Shown piece by piece: positions 13,975 to 27,700 of a stretch of 60,000 bases of DNA. Under the pieces are notes generated by a model. The model made no database searches and was not told the origin of the DNA. It saw only the letters and a list, made by a program, of their open reading frames with translations. A program made the position numbers and the translations under genes. The number at the start of each line of letters is the position of its first letter. Positions within the stretch are counted from its first letter, which is position 1. Source of the DNA: Nematostella vectensis (Eukaryota > Cnidaria > Anthozoa > Actiniaria > Edwardsiidae). The stretch lies in NCBI RefSeq assembly GCF_932526225.1, contig NC_064044.1:15689453-15749452 (forward strand), in the 5' to 3' direction.

Positions 13975-14335
13975 TACTGTGGTTGGAGTATAGGTGTAAG
14001 AAGATAGGTGGAGGTAACAAGAATACAAAAGGGCGACGAGGGCTGGTGGTCTGGTAGGAGTTTAGGAAAGGAGGCGGGTTGAGGTGGTAGGAGGATGATG
14101 GGGGTTGGTTAAGAAAAAAAAGGGTACTGCAGGGCTGTGGTGGTTGGGGTAGTGTAGTAGGGAGTGTAGGTGTTGGGGTGAGTGAGAGGTGGGTGGAGCG
14201 AGGGTAAGGGTGTTGGTAGGGTAGGGGTTGGTGGCAGGGTTAAGAATGGGGGGGGATGGGAAGTGCTGAATGGGATAGGGGTGTGGGAAGTGTATGAGAA
14301 TAGAGGGTGCATGTTGAAGGCGGGACATGAAACCA
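13975..14335. repeat. G-rich low-complexity tract with strong strand asymmetry
   Basis: The plus strand is dominated by G, T and A with many GGG runs, and C is nearly absent. The complementary strand reads as Pro/Thr/His-rich open frames in two registers, which is a by-product of composition. Such tracts can form G-quadruplexes, but that is inference. Confidence 0.6.
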
Positions 14336-15179
14336 ACAAAATTATGTCCGTCTAAGGAATCATCTCGAGAACACTACTCTATCCAATGGATAGAGCTTTC
14401 ATCATAGTGTTTGGGGGACATTTTTGGGGCGTATGGGGGCTTCCTAGGAGCGAGTTAGTTAAACGTTTTTTTATACTGCGCCCTATTTTATGGTTAACTG
14501 TATTCGTCTTTGTTACTGGTAAGAACATGCGATTCGCTAATTGTCATTTGTGCTGACAATGATTATGGGTATATGGTCTAGGATTTGGTAGATTGGACAG
14601 AAATGCACCAATTGAACGATTCTACAGAAACTTCATCAACACTTGACAGTTCGTGTATTAGGAGAATAATAATTACAATTATTAATTTTCATTGATTCAT
14701 GATTCTTCACAACTTTTCCTGACAAATATGAAGTAATTTCCCCGTGCATGTGTAATTTACAAAAAGCTGTAAAGGCTGGTTTCCATATTGTCCTACTTGA
14801 TCGCAGAGTGAGTTTCCATATTATCCTACTTGATCGTCTGCAATCCAGTGCAATCACATGGAAACAAAATAAAATAAAATATTGGCCCGTATCGATCCAA
14901 GGATGATTGAGTCCCCTTGGAAATAAAAATTCGTGTAGCAACATATATTTTCAAAACAAAATATGAATAAAATCCGCACTCTTTGTGTCTTATACTGAAA
15001 CATTTCAATACCTTCCTTGCATCATGGGGGTTAATATTATGACCCAGGTGTATCATGGGTATTAATGTTATGTCCCAGATATATAAATGGAGCTAATGGA
15101 CATCATTAAGTCTTTAGTCCTTAGCGCTTTGTTGGCAGAAGTGGAGGAATTGATAGTTGAAATGATGTATACACATGCG

Positions 15180-15185
15180 TTTATT
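15180..15185 (-). promoter_or_regulatory. Candidate GBF1 poly(A) signal AATAAA
   Basis: TTTATT on the plus strand reads AATAAA in the GBF1 sense, about 177 nt beyond the stop codon. It is the first canonical hexamer I find after the stop. That would give a short 3' UTR ending near 15160. Confidence 0.55.
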
Positions 15186-15361
15186 CTACGAATGTAGCGA
15201 TGATATTGAAGCACTCCATACAGAGAATGTGTGTGCAGTCTTCGCCGTGCTCGGGCCTAAAGTCTCCGCGACTTCACCAATCTTCAAGATATCTCGCACC
15301 GAATACAAGGACACCTTATTTCCATCTCCTCAAATAGCACATTTAAGCGCGATGCTATCCC

Positions 15362-15792
15362 TTAGATGTCGTAGACTGGCCGTTTGGCAGGTTTTTCCTT
15401 GTCTTTCCCGGGTGTTTGGTCTCCTTGTGGCTCAGGTTGCGGATCCACAGAATTTTCTTCCCTTGTCGAAGTCTCCTCTTGCTCCGCTGCTTTCGAGGGC
15501 TCGGCCGAACTAAGTGTGGACTGGGACGGGCTAGGAGGGGCCTCGATCGAGTCAGCCTTTTTGACGGCGCGATCCAGCGAGGGACTGGGAGCTAGGATGA
15601 TGGGCACAGATGGCCTAATGTTATTGGCTAGTGAGCCTAGTTGCGGAGGCGTGGGGTTTTTGTTGCTTAGCGACGGTAGCGGCGGCTGGAGCATGACGCA
15701 AACTTGCGGTGCGGAGTCGGGCAGGGAGGAGATGCTTGTACTCTTGGGGGGAGGACTGGTGGGACGGGTAGGGGTAGTAGATCGAGAAACCG
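15362..15792 (-). CDS. GBF1: GBF1 exon 33: proline-rich C-terminal tail and stop
   Basis: The last coding exon encodes about 142 residues rich in Pro, Ser, Glu and Gln. The only block recognisable against vertebrate GBF1 is near VPIILAPSP (human VPPMTLPIILNP). The protein ends [10 protein letters not shown] with TAA at 15364-15362. The acceptor has a strong pyrimidine tract (seven T before CAG). The tail is poorly conserved across animals, so its assignment rests on frame continuity with exon 32. Confidence 0.85.
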
Positions 15793-18700
15793 CTGAAAAA
15801 AAGGCAAAAATTACTACAAGATCCACTTTCTAGCGATCTATGTTTTAGGAGACAGCTTTTTCACACTTGGAATTTAGTTAGGACGACAAAATTGCGGCTA
15901 GCTGCGGCACTTAAATATCGATCCATGCGGTTGGTGATACCCAGGGGGAGTGTTATAAAAGAATTTCTGTTCATGCATAGCACCCCACTAATTTTTGCGC
16001 TAACGAAATCCAGATTACCCAGTCTTCTATCCACGACTAAAGATACAGCTATAGTACTCACGGTCAGCGGCGGTAGGTGGCTGCGCAGGAGCCTCCGGAG
16101 AAGTATCTTTAGCCGCTGACTCAGACTGCCTGATGGTGGGCTCAGACTGACTAATCGTTGGCTCGGGTTGCGGTGCCGCCGGCGAGCTCGCCCTTGATGG
16201 GGGCCTGGAGCGGGAGAACAGCTCATTCTTCAGGTTCGGGAGGAAACAGTCTATGCGCTCCCACGTGACCTGCCACAACGCCGAGTACCGATGCACGTCC
16301 GAGTCTGACCGGACAAGCCGAGCAGACCCTGAAGGCTCTACGGGACGGTTGCCTAGCGACAGCATGTAGTCCTCCTGATGGAAGATTCCCGCGGTGGACA
16401 TGACCAGCAGCATGTTCTTAAGAGACTCCGGGATCGCCTCGAACTGTCGACACGACATGTCAACAAGTAAACAACTGTCAACACATCATCTACAAATACA
16501 CAACTGTCGACACAACACATCATCTACAAATACACAACTGTCGACACAACACATCATCTACAAATAAACAACTGTCGACACAAAACATCATCTACAAATA
16601 AACAACTGTCGACACAACACATCATCTACAAATAAACAACTGTCGACACAACATCTGAATTATTATACATCGGAACCTTCACGCACTGTAGATAGTCATT
16701 TCGTGCGCCCGTAGCCACCCCTCCAATATCTAGGGGGGGAGACCCTATTAAGAGTTGTCACGTGACAGCTTACCAAAAAAACAATACGGAAGGTTGGAAA
16801 AACCCGGAAATAGAAGAGGGGTGGACCCTGGTTTGTGAAGATGACAAATGAATACTTACGAGAAGGTCGCTTTTGTCAGCGTGCATGTACTTGTCCATGA
16901 AATCAAGAATAGTAAGCCACAGCGCTGTGAAGGTAGACAGCGATAACAGCGGGCTCAGGTGCTGAAGAAAAACCTGCAGACAACAAACGAACGCTTAAAA
17001 ACATGGGACAACAAACGAACGCTTAAAAACATTGGACAACAAACGAACGCTTAAAAACATGGGACAACAAACGAACGCTTAAAAACATGGGACAACAATT
17101 TCAGCGCTAAGCACAATGAGTCAAAACCCGCCTAGCATCATGGGTAAACGCAGTCAGTGCTAAGCACCATGGGCGAAAAACCGTCTGCGGTCATCTGTTT
17201 GATACATTGAGAGAATTATTTATTTTCGTTCACGGGAATCTTACTCACGCGCAAACCACATGCGAAAATGATAATATTTACAAAAAAAAGTATGAAATAC
17301 AGAAAGCAAAATTCGTTAGAAACAATAATATTTTAATATTCGCTAGAAACAATATTATCTGATTTTGTATAAGACAAGGATGGGCAAAACAAATGGGTGT
17401 TGACCATACACATTCGACCCTATGTATGGCCCACGCTACAGAAAAACGGACTCAGGTTTGAAAAACTTTAGTATCACTGAAAATACTAAACACTGAAATG
17501 GCTTCCCATAGGCTCAGCTGTAGGGGATTATGTACCATAGGCTCAGCTGTACGGGATTATGTACCATAGGCTCAGCTGTACGGGATTATGTACCATAGGC
17601 TCAGCTGTAAGGGATTATGTACCATAGGCTCAGCTGTAAGGGATTATGTACCATAGGCTCAGATGTACAGGATGTAGCATGGGTGTAATAAGATAAAGGG
17701 GTTTAGAAGCCCGCAGTGTTTAGGTACCTTGGACAGCAGTGTGGCAGCTCGCATGCGCGTCTCTTCCAAGCCAATGGGGTCGTCGGGGTTCGGGACCTCC
17801 AGTAGGCGAGACAACATCGGGAATAACACCTAGTACGAGAGCGCACAATGGTATCAGGAGAAATGTCCGCTTACGGGTGTCTGAATAAAGGTGTGAGTAC
17901 TTACCTTATTAAAGCAGGATTCCCACTCGACGGCGCTCAACACCTGCATGTCCTGTACCAGCAGTGCACGCTGTAGGAAGGTCAACGCCGACATGCGCAC
18001 CTCCTTGCGATTATCACAACACAGCCGCGCGATGCCTTGCAGTAGAGGGCACCAGCACTTGGTCCAGAGGAAGCTCATCTCCGCACCTGTCTCGGACAGC
18101 TGCTCCATCTGGACGGATCCCTCTGAATCAGGGAGGGAGCTCAGGCTGGGGGGGTCTGAAGCCTCTGTGGGGTCTATGGTTTCGTCCTGACTTGCGGCGA
18201 GTGGTTGTGCCTGGTCGACATCACTCTTGAAATCATTGCGGCCGTAGAAGCTAGCCGCGCAGGTGTGCAGCGCGTACATGAGCTCGATCAGTTGGAGTGC
18301 CATTGCATCGTACGCGTTATTGATAGTCTCGTAAATCTCAAGTTCGTCTTCACTCGTCGCAGGACTGCTCCCGGCTGAGCGGGCCGCTTTTCGCTTGGTG
18401 ATAGCTGTAGGGCTCTTTTTGGATGACTTGGCAGGTACCCCCTTTTTACTGGATCGTCCCCAGCTCCCGCTCTTATTGTCAGCGCTCAGGTCTTTAAGGT
18501 TCTTCTCGTTCTGTCTGAAGCCAGTGCCGCCATTCAAGCTCGCTTCTGTGTAGACTCTGACCGCGTGTACGCAGTGAAGGAAGTTTTCCTTGCTGACATG
18601 CGCGCAGTCTTGTATCAGGAAGGTCAAGCTTTGACAAGACTTAACGAAACACTTGCTGTCGTGCTTGTTTAGCTGTACGCTGACAGTCAGGTCGTATTGA

Positions 18701-21700
18701 TTGATCGGTGACCCTTCCGAGTCCTCCTTAGAGATCAGCAACCATGCATCGCCTACTGCCGAAGCACTGATATCCGGCTCAGCCTCGATTGCAGTGAACA
18801 AGCCGATCTGACTATCACAGCTTGATACACCATCTGAGATCCCAGAATCAGAGTCTGCTTTGTCCGGTTTTGGGCCGGGCGTGACGGTAGGAGGGGTGGC
18901 TGCGGCCCCTACGCATTCGAGGAGGGTGAAGACGGTAACCCAGTCACGAGTGGACGTGATGCTTGCCGCGTTGGTGCGAAGAAGCTCATGGAGGCCGAAA
19001 GAGATCTGCCGCCCACACGCCATTAGTACGCTGTGTTTCATCATGAGTAGGACACGTAGCGTGGTCAGGACCTCGTTAGAGATCTCTTCCTTGCGAAGGA
19101 GACGGATGGCCAGGCGGAGCAGACCAACAACTGAACGCTCCACTAGACAGCTGTAGGAAATACAAGGGGTTCAGGGGCGTAGCCAGGGTTGGGGTGGGAA
19201 GAGGGGGCGTAGCCAGGGTTGGGGTGGGGTTCAGGGGCGTAGCCAGGGTTGGGGTGGGGTTCAGGGGCGTAGCCAGGGTTGGGGTAGGGTTCAGGGGCGT
19301 AGCCAGGGTTGGGGTGGGATTCAGGGGCGTAGCCAGGGTTGGGGTGGTGTTCAGGGGCGTAGCAAGGATTGGGGTGGGGTTCAGGGGTGTAGCCAGGGTT
19401 GGGGTGGGGTTCAGGGGCGTAGCCAGGGTTGGGGTAGGGTTCAGGGGCGTAGCAAGGGTTGAGGTGGTGTTCAGGGGCGTAGCCAGGGTTGGGGTGGGGA
19501 GAGGGGGCGTAGCCAGGGTTGGGGTGGGGAGGGGACGGGAAGCAACTAGCCTATCACACGCAAAACGTGTATTTTGCGGGGTTCACGTTTTTCCTGTGGT
19601 TTTGTTATACGGCAAACAGGTTTTCTTTCTTTTCTAATCTTTTCTAAGCAGTAGAGAAACACCCATTTATTTAAAAAAATAACAGCTTCCAGTTAGCTAT
19701 TGCAGAAACCAATTATTTAACTAATAAACTGTGTATACTACGAGTTTTTTTCGCACTCTGTTGCTGTGTGTTTTACGCTGTGGAATTCAAGAGTTTAGGA
19801 ATTAGAAGTAAACAAAGGGGATTTTGCTTACTCACCCTACTCAGCTGTAGACATGATAATCTCAAAGTCGGGCACATATTCCGTTACTATAGACATGATA
19901 ATCTTAAAGTCGGGTACATATTCCGTTACTATAGACATGATAATCTAAAAGTCGGGTACATATTCCGTTACTATAGACATGAGAATCTAAAAGTCGGGCA
20001 CATATTCCGTTACTATAGACATGATAATCTTAAAGTCGGGTACATATTCCGTTACTATAGACATGATAATCTCAAAGTCGGGTACATATTCCGTTACTAT
20101 AGACATGATAATCTTAAAGTCGGGTACATATTCCGTTACTATAGACATGATAATCTCAAAGTCGGGTACATATTCCGTTACTATAGACACGATAATCTCA
20201 AAGTCGGGTACATATTCCGTTACTATAGACATGATAATCTCAAAGTCGGGTACATATTCCGTTACTATAGACATGATAATCTAAAAGTCGGGTACATATT
20301 CCGTTACTATAGACATGATAATCTCAAAGTCGGGCACATATTCCGTTACTATAGACATGAGAATCTCAAAGTCGGGTACATATTCCGTTACTATAGACAT
20401 GAGAATCTAAAAGTCGGGTACATATTCCGTTACTATAGACATGATAATCTAAAAGTCGGGTACATATTCCGTTACTATAGACATGATAATCTAAAAGTCG
20501 GGTACATATTCCGTTACTACAGACATGATAATCTTAAAGTCGGGTACATATTCCGTTACTATAGACATGATAATCTTTAAGTCGGGTACATATTCCGTTA
20601 CCATAGACATGATAATCTTAAAGTCGGGTACATATTCCGTTACTATAGACATGATAATCTAAAAGTCGGGTACATATTCCGTTACTATAGACATGATAAT
20701 CTCAAAGTCGGGTACATATTCCGTTACTATAGACATGAGAATCTAAAAGTCGGGTACATATTCCGTTACTATAGACATGATAATCTAAAAGTCGGGTACA
20801 TATTCCGTTACTATAGACATGATAATCTAAAAGTCGGGTACATATTCCGTTACTACAGACATGATAATCTTAAAGTCGGGTACATATTCCGTTACTATAG
20901 ACATGATAATCTTTAAGTCGGGTACATATTCCGTTACCATAGACATGATAATCTTAAAGTCGGGTACATATTCCGTTACTATAGACATGATAATCTAAAA
21001 GTCGGGTACATATTCCGTTACTATAGACATGATAATCTTAAAGTCGGGTACATATTCCGTTACTATAGACATGATAATCTTAAAGTCGGGTACATATTCC
21101 GTTACCTGTGATGGGTGGCGTTGATGATGATGTTGGACAGATGATCTCGAACGGTGTGCCACAGAAGCGACACTCGGTCCCTGAAAGAATCAAGTGTGTG
21201 TGGTCATGTGTGGCGGCGCCCCTTTTATACAATGCCAGGGGAAACTTCGACCGATGGAATCTCGCTTATTTTCTTTACATGAAGTTCCGTACAATTGCCG
21301 CATTGGTGCCCTACGTGTAATCACCGCCATTGTGTCCTACGTGTATGTGTTACTTAACCTAAGGTACTATGTAAAATGACGTGTCTGAGTATAACCTAAC
21401 CTATTATGTAAATGACGTGTATGAGTATAAAACAATGTTATACTGTGTATAATGTGTAATTGTGTGCTAGGTGTGTCAAATAACGTGTATGAGTGTAAAA
21501 CAATTTTTACAATGTGTAATTGTGTCCTACAAGTGTATAATGCGTACATTTACAAGTGTTTACTGTGTCCTACGTGTGTATACTTTGTCCGACATGTGTA
21601 TAATGCGTACATTTACAAGTGTTTACTGTGTCCTACGTGTGTATACTTTGTCCTACATGTGTATAATGCGTACATGTACAAGTGTTTACTGTGTCCTACG

Positions 21701-24700
21701 TGTGTATACTTTGTCCTACATGTGTATAATGCGTACATGTAGGAGACAGTGTACAAGTGTATACTGTGTCCTACATGTGCATAACGCGTACTTGTGTCTG
21801 ATGAGGTATTATGGTGCACCGTACCTATTCTGCAGCACCACGCGTATAAGTAACTCGAGGCAGAATCCCGCCGCCTCCTCGTCACAGTGCGCACCCACAG
21901 ACTCGTACGTGTCGGGGTTGGACGTGAACGTAAGAACTTTGATCAGCTCATTCAGTGACTCAAACCGCAGGAACTTGCTCTCTGTGATCAGCAGCTCAGG
22001 GTGGAGGTCCTTTAACAACAACACTGGGTTTAAAGTCCGACTTGAGTGACAATGAATTGAAGATAGTATTTGTTAACTATATGCCAAATATTTGTTATCT
22101 ATATGCCAAGTATTTGGTAACTATATACTAAGAACGTGTTAACTATATGCCAAATATTAGTTAACTATATGACAAGTATTTGTTAACTATATGCCAAGTA
22201 TTTGGTAACTATATACCAAGTATTTGTTAACTATATGCCAAGTATTAGTTAACTATATGACAAGTATTTGTTAACTATATGCCAAATATTAGTTAACTAT
22301 ATGACAAGTATTTGTTAACTATATGCCAAGTATTTGGTAACTATATACCAAGTATTTGTTAACTATATGCCAAGTATTTGGTAACTATATGCCAAGTACG
22401 TGTTAACTATATGCCAAGTACTTGTTAACTATATGCCAAGTATTTGTTAAGTATATGTCAAGTATTTGTTAACTATATGCCAAGTATTTGTTAACTATAT
22501 GCCAAGTATTTGTTAACTATATGCCAAGTATTTGTTAACTATATGCCAAGTATTGTTAACTATATGCCAAGTATTTTTTAACTATATGCCAAGTATTTGT
22601 TAACTATATGCCAAGTACGTGTTAACTATATGCCAAGTATTGTTTACTATATGCCAAGTACGTGTTAACTATATGCCAAGTATTGTTAACTATATGATAA
22701 GTACTTGTTAACTATATGCCAAGTAGTTTTAACTATATGCTAAGTACTTGTTACTATATGCCAAGTACTTGTTAATTATATGCCAAGTATTTGTTAACTA
22801 TATGCCAAGAATTAGTTAACTATATGCCAAGTATTGTTTACTATATGCCAAATATTAGTAAATTATATGACAAGTACGCGTTAACTATATGCCAAGTACT
22901 TGTTAACTATATGCCAAGTATTTGTTAACTATATGCCAAATATTTGTTAACTATATGCCAAATATTAACTATATGCCAAGAATTAGTTAACTATATATTG
23001 TAAGTATTGTTAACTATATGCCAAGTACTTGTTAATTATATGCCAAGTATTTGTTAACTATATGCCAAATATTAACTATATGCCAAGAATTAGTTAACTA
23101 TATACCAAGTATTGTTAACTATATGCCAAATATTAGTAAATTATATGCCAAGTATTTGTTAACTACATGCCAAATACTTGTTAACTATATGTCAAGTACT
23201 TGTTAACTATATGTCAAGTACTTGTTAACTATATGCCAAGTACTTATTAACTATATGTCAAGTACTTGTTAACTATATGTCAAGTACTTGTTAACTATAT
23301 GTCAAGTACTTGTTAACTATATGTCAAGTACTTGTTAACTATATGTCAAGTACTTGTTAACTATATGTCAAGTACTTGTTAACTATATGTCAAGTACTTG
23401 TTAACTATATGTCAAGTACTTGTTAACTATATGTCAAGTATTGTTAACTATATGTCAAGTACTTGTTAACTATATGCCAAGTACTTGTTAACTATATGTT
23501 CTCACTCTGATCATGAGTTGTGCTTGTTTCTGAGCCTCCTTGTCTTCAGGTGTCTGACCACGAGTGTTCGCAGGCTCAGGATTCACAAGGTATTGGTACC
23601 ACGAGAAGATAGATGTGTCTTGTCTACAGAGATAGAACATCATCTTATACAAGGCAGAGGGCTTATAATGGCACACACCAAGAGCACAAGTACCACGAGA
23701 GGATGGACATGTCTTGTCTACAGAGGGTTGTCTGTCAGGGTTCTTAGAAAAACTATGAGTCAGGGTTCTTAAAAAAAACCATGAGTCAGGGTTCTTAGAA
23801 ACACTAGGGTAAAGGTTCTTAGAATCACTATGGGTCAGGGTTCTTAGAATCACTATGGGTCAGGGTTCTTAAAAACACTATGGGTAAGGGTTCTTAGAAA
23901 CACTATGGGTAAGGGTTCTTAGAAACACTATGGATAAGGGTTCTCAAGAACACAATTGGTCAGAGTTCTCAGAAACACTAAGGGTCAGGGTTCTTAGAAA
24001 CACTATGGGTCAGGGTTCTTAAAAACACTATGGGTCAGGGTTTTCAGAAACACTATGGGTCAGGGTTCTCAGAGACACTATGGGTAAGGGTTCTTAGAAA
24101 CACTATGGGTAAGGGTTCTCAAAAACACAATCGGTCAGAGTTCTCAGAAACAGGTCAGGGTTTTTAGAAACACTATGGGTCAGGGTTCTTAGAAACACTA
24201 TGGGTCAGGGTTCTTAGAAACACTATGGGTCAGGGTTCTTAGAAACAATATGGGTCAGAGAATGCGAACGCATGCGGAGCACATAGAAAAAAAAACGTTT
24301 TTTATCTGTTTCTATCTATAATAATTTGCTTTTTCCATTGCTACTAGTTTGGAATTGAACACCAAACGAGAATGCATTTTTCTTTTTGAACTCGTTGCCC
24401 TAGATGTGGTTGCCTTACATGCTTAAGGTCGCTATTGTCGCATAAAGCAAGAGGTAGAAGGACTGGGTTCTACTGACCTTGCTGTTGGGAGCTCCTCCTT
24501 CAGCAAACTGACTCGGCCGCTGACGAAATCCTCCGCCTGCAATACCATATAAGCAAGAGTTTAACAAGCTGATTCCCCTGATGTGAAACATTAACGCGAG
24601 AAAGTAGCAACAAAAAGAACAGTTTTCAGACCATACATTTGCATTACCATTTACATTACCACAACTATCACCAATACCATCATCATTACCATCGCCATCA

Positions 24701-27700
24701 CCATTACTATCACCACCACCACCCTTATCATCATCACCACCACCGTCACCATTACCATCACCACCACTATCACCATTACCATTAACATCATTACCACTAT
24801 CATTATTACCATCACCACCACCATCACTATCATCACCACCACTATCACCATTATCATCATCACCACCCTTATCACCACCACTATCACCATTACCATCACC
24901 ATCACCCTTATCACCACCACTATCACCATTACTATCACCACCACTATTACCATTACCATCACCACCACTATCGCCATTACCATTATCACCACTATCACCA
25001 TTACCATCACCAACACTATCACCATTACCATCACCACCACTATCACCATTACCATCACCACCACTATCACCATTACCACCACCACCACTATCACCATTAC
25101 CATCACCACCACTATCACCATTTACATTATAACCATCATCACTATCATCACCATCACTATCATCACCATCACTATCACCACCACTATCACCATCATCATC
25201 ACCATTACTACCATCATATACACGCGTACGGTAACGCACCTCGACCATGGACTTTGGTAGGAGCTTGGCCTTGAAGAGTTGCAGCATGCAGTCCATAATA
25301 TTCTTCCATCCTTCTCTCAGGATATCACCATGGCGATGGGCGAGGGCGAATAGCGTGCGTGCTGACTGCTGGGCCTTCAGATTGCTCCCAAACGCCACAG
25401 CTAGAGACTCACCCGCCTGCAGCAGACAAATAAGAAATCACGTGACCTTTTGGGTATCAAACTCACCCGCACAAAACCAGCAACAAAGTCTCCGTGTCAA
25501 AAAGGATTATTTTCATCAAAAGATATCATTTTTTGGGCCGCTCTCTGGCGTGACAGCCTCACCCATTTCTGTGTTAATTTTGGCATGAGTTTGCACATCT
25601 TGGTGCAAGTCGGCTATTGAACGCTTATTAAACGCCGTGAGTACCTTTAAGCTGATATCAGAAAACTTACGCAACGGCACGGCGACGCCTTGGAGAACGC
25701 GACTAAAACAATGCTTTGATACTCAGCCTGCGCTCAATTCTATAAGGGACCTCAAGTGCCGTCTAAACGAGCACATTTGTATTGTATATAACATATAACA
25801 TTTGTATTGTATATAAAAACTATACTGTTGTTTTGTCTGCGTTATTTGTTTGGTCTATCAAATGTTATGGTTTGAGGAACGTACAGACATTACCTAGAAG
25901 CAGTATTAACGAACCACTTCCACATCACATCAGCTCGATGCGAGACGTTCAAATCACAATGTTGTATGTATCAGAAAGTCACTTATCAAACCCGACTAGG
26001 AATTTTTCCTTATTAAGCATGACAATGACTCTTTTCGAGCTGGCCAAAATCGTACTAAATTTACTTGTGCACTGCTTGTGGGACATTGTGCTTGTGAAAC
26101 ATTGTGTTTGTTGCGTTACCTCGGGAGGTGCGAGAAGGGTGGTGAACTTGCACAAGGAGATGACCAGGTTGTCAAACACATCAGACAGGCTGTAGTGCGC
26201 CGAGATTAGCGAGCACTTCCTGGAAAACGTGTATGCATCAGTCATAAAACTCAGACAATCTAAAGTATACGAAGGACAAAAATTCAAGGATTGACTGAGG
26301 CATACCCCCCACTGGACAGATTGACTGAGGCATACCCCCACTGGACAGATTGACTGAGGCATACCCCCACTGGACAGATTGACTGAGGCATACCCCCACT
26401 GGACAGATTGACTGAGGCATACCCCCACGGGACAGATTGACTGAGGCATACCCCCACGGGACAGATTGACTGAGGCATACCCCCACGGGACAGATTGACT
26501 GAGGCATACCCCCACGGGACAGATTGACTGAGGCATACCCCCACGGGACAGATTGACTGAGGCATACCCCCACGGGACAGATTGACTGAGGCATACCCCC
26601 ACGGGACAGATTGACTGAGGCATACCCCCACGGGACAGATTGACTGAGGCATACCCCCACTGGACAGATTGACTGAGGCATACCCCCACGGGACAGATTG
26701 ACTAAGGACGCATTAATACAGTGCGAGACTCGGTCGGTCACTGAAATCTTATTATCCCGAACATTTCTGTAACCGAAATCTTATTATCCCGAACATTTCT
26801 GTCACTGAAATCTTATTATCCCGAACATTTCTGTCACTGAAATCTTATTATCCCGAACATTTCTGTAACCGAAATCTTTTTATCCCGAACATTTCTGCAA
26901 CCGAAATCTTATTATCCCGAACATTTCTGTCACTGAAATATTATTATCCCGAACATTTCTGTCACCGAAATATTATTATCCCGAACATTTCTGTCACCGA
27001 AATATTATTATCCCGAACATTTCTGTCACCGAAATTTTATTATCTGAACATTTCTGTCACCGAAATATTATTATCCCGAGCATTTCTGTCACCGAAATAT
27101 TATTATCCCGAACATTTGTGTCACCGAAATCTTATTATCCCGAACATTTCTGTCACCGAAATTTTATTATCCCGAACATTTCTGTCACCGAAATCTTATT
27201 ATCCCGAACATTTCTGTCACCGAAATCATATTATCCTGAATATTTCTGTCACCGAAATTTTATCATTCCGAACATTTCTGTCACCGAAATATTATTATCC
27301 CGAACATTTCTGTCATCGAAATATTATTATCCCGAACATTTCTGTCCTCGAAATATTATTATCCCGAACATTTCTGTCACTGAAATTTTATTATCCCGAA
27401 CATTTTGTCACCGAAATATTATTATCCCGAACATTTCTGTCATCGAAATATTATTATCCCGAACATTTCTGTCACCGAAATCTTATTATCCCGAACATTT
27501 CTGTCACCGAATTCTTATATCTCGAACATTTCTGTTACCGAAAACTTATTATAGCAAACATTTCTGTCACCGAAATCCCATTCCCGATCATCGATGATCT
27601 CGTGCGACACCTCTGCCAGGAAGCTCCGAACTATTGTGGACATACTGCTATCTCATCAACCAATAACATTAATCATGTGACGTGTAGAATCACCTGAATC

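Larger units (their letters stand above)
10495..15160. other. Intergenic region between the 40-bp satellite and the GBF1 3' end
   Basis: No conserved gene recognised. Possible gene fragments on the minus strand are listed separately. 13975-14335 is G-rich and almost lacks C on the plus strand. A short plus-strand frame at 12026-12139 (MPISFTKELTELKCDVEF start) looks protein-like, but it is only 37 codons long and unsupported. Confidence 0.5.

Noticed and set aside
14062-14339. Pro/Thr/His-rich minus-strand frames
   Set aside because: Low-complexity composition of the G-rich tract, open in overlapping registers, no homology.
15384-15833. 149-codon plus-strand frame
   Set aside because: Antisense shadow of GBF1 exon 33, whose minus-strand frame continues exon 32 and ends at a proper stop.
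19194-20580. Repetitive open frames (147 and 270 codons) in GBF1 intron 28
   Set aside because: By-products of the 30-bp and 42-bp arrays. Exon 28 joins exon 29 directly in frame, so nothing coding is missing here.
24415-25398. 327-codon Asp/Gly/Ser-rich frame on the minus strand
   Set aside because: Two real GBF1 exons (24 and 25) bridged by the triplet tract of intron 24, which happens to stay open. Conserved HDS sequence continues only if the tract is spliced out.
26238-27697. Several 120-240 codon frames over the 28-bp and 32-bp arrays
   Set aside because: Repeat translations in intron 22. Only 26120-26219 (exon 23) and 27694-27866 (exon 22) show conserved GBF1 sequence.
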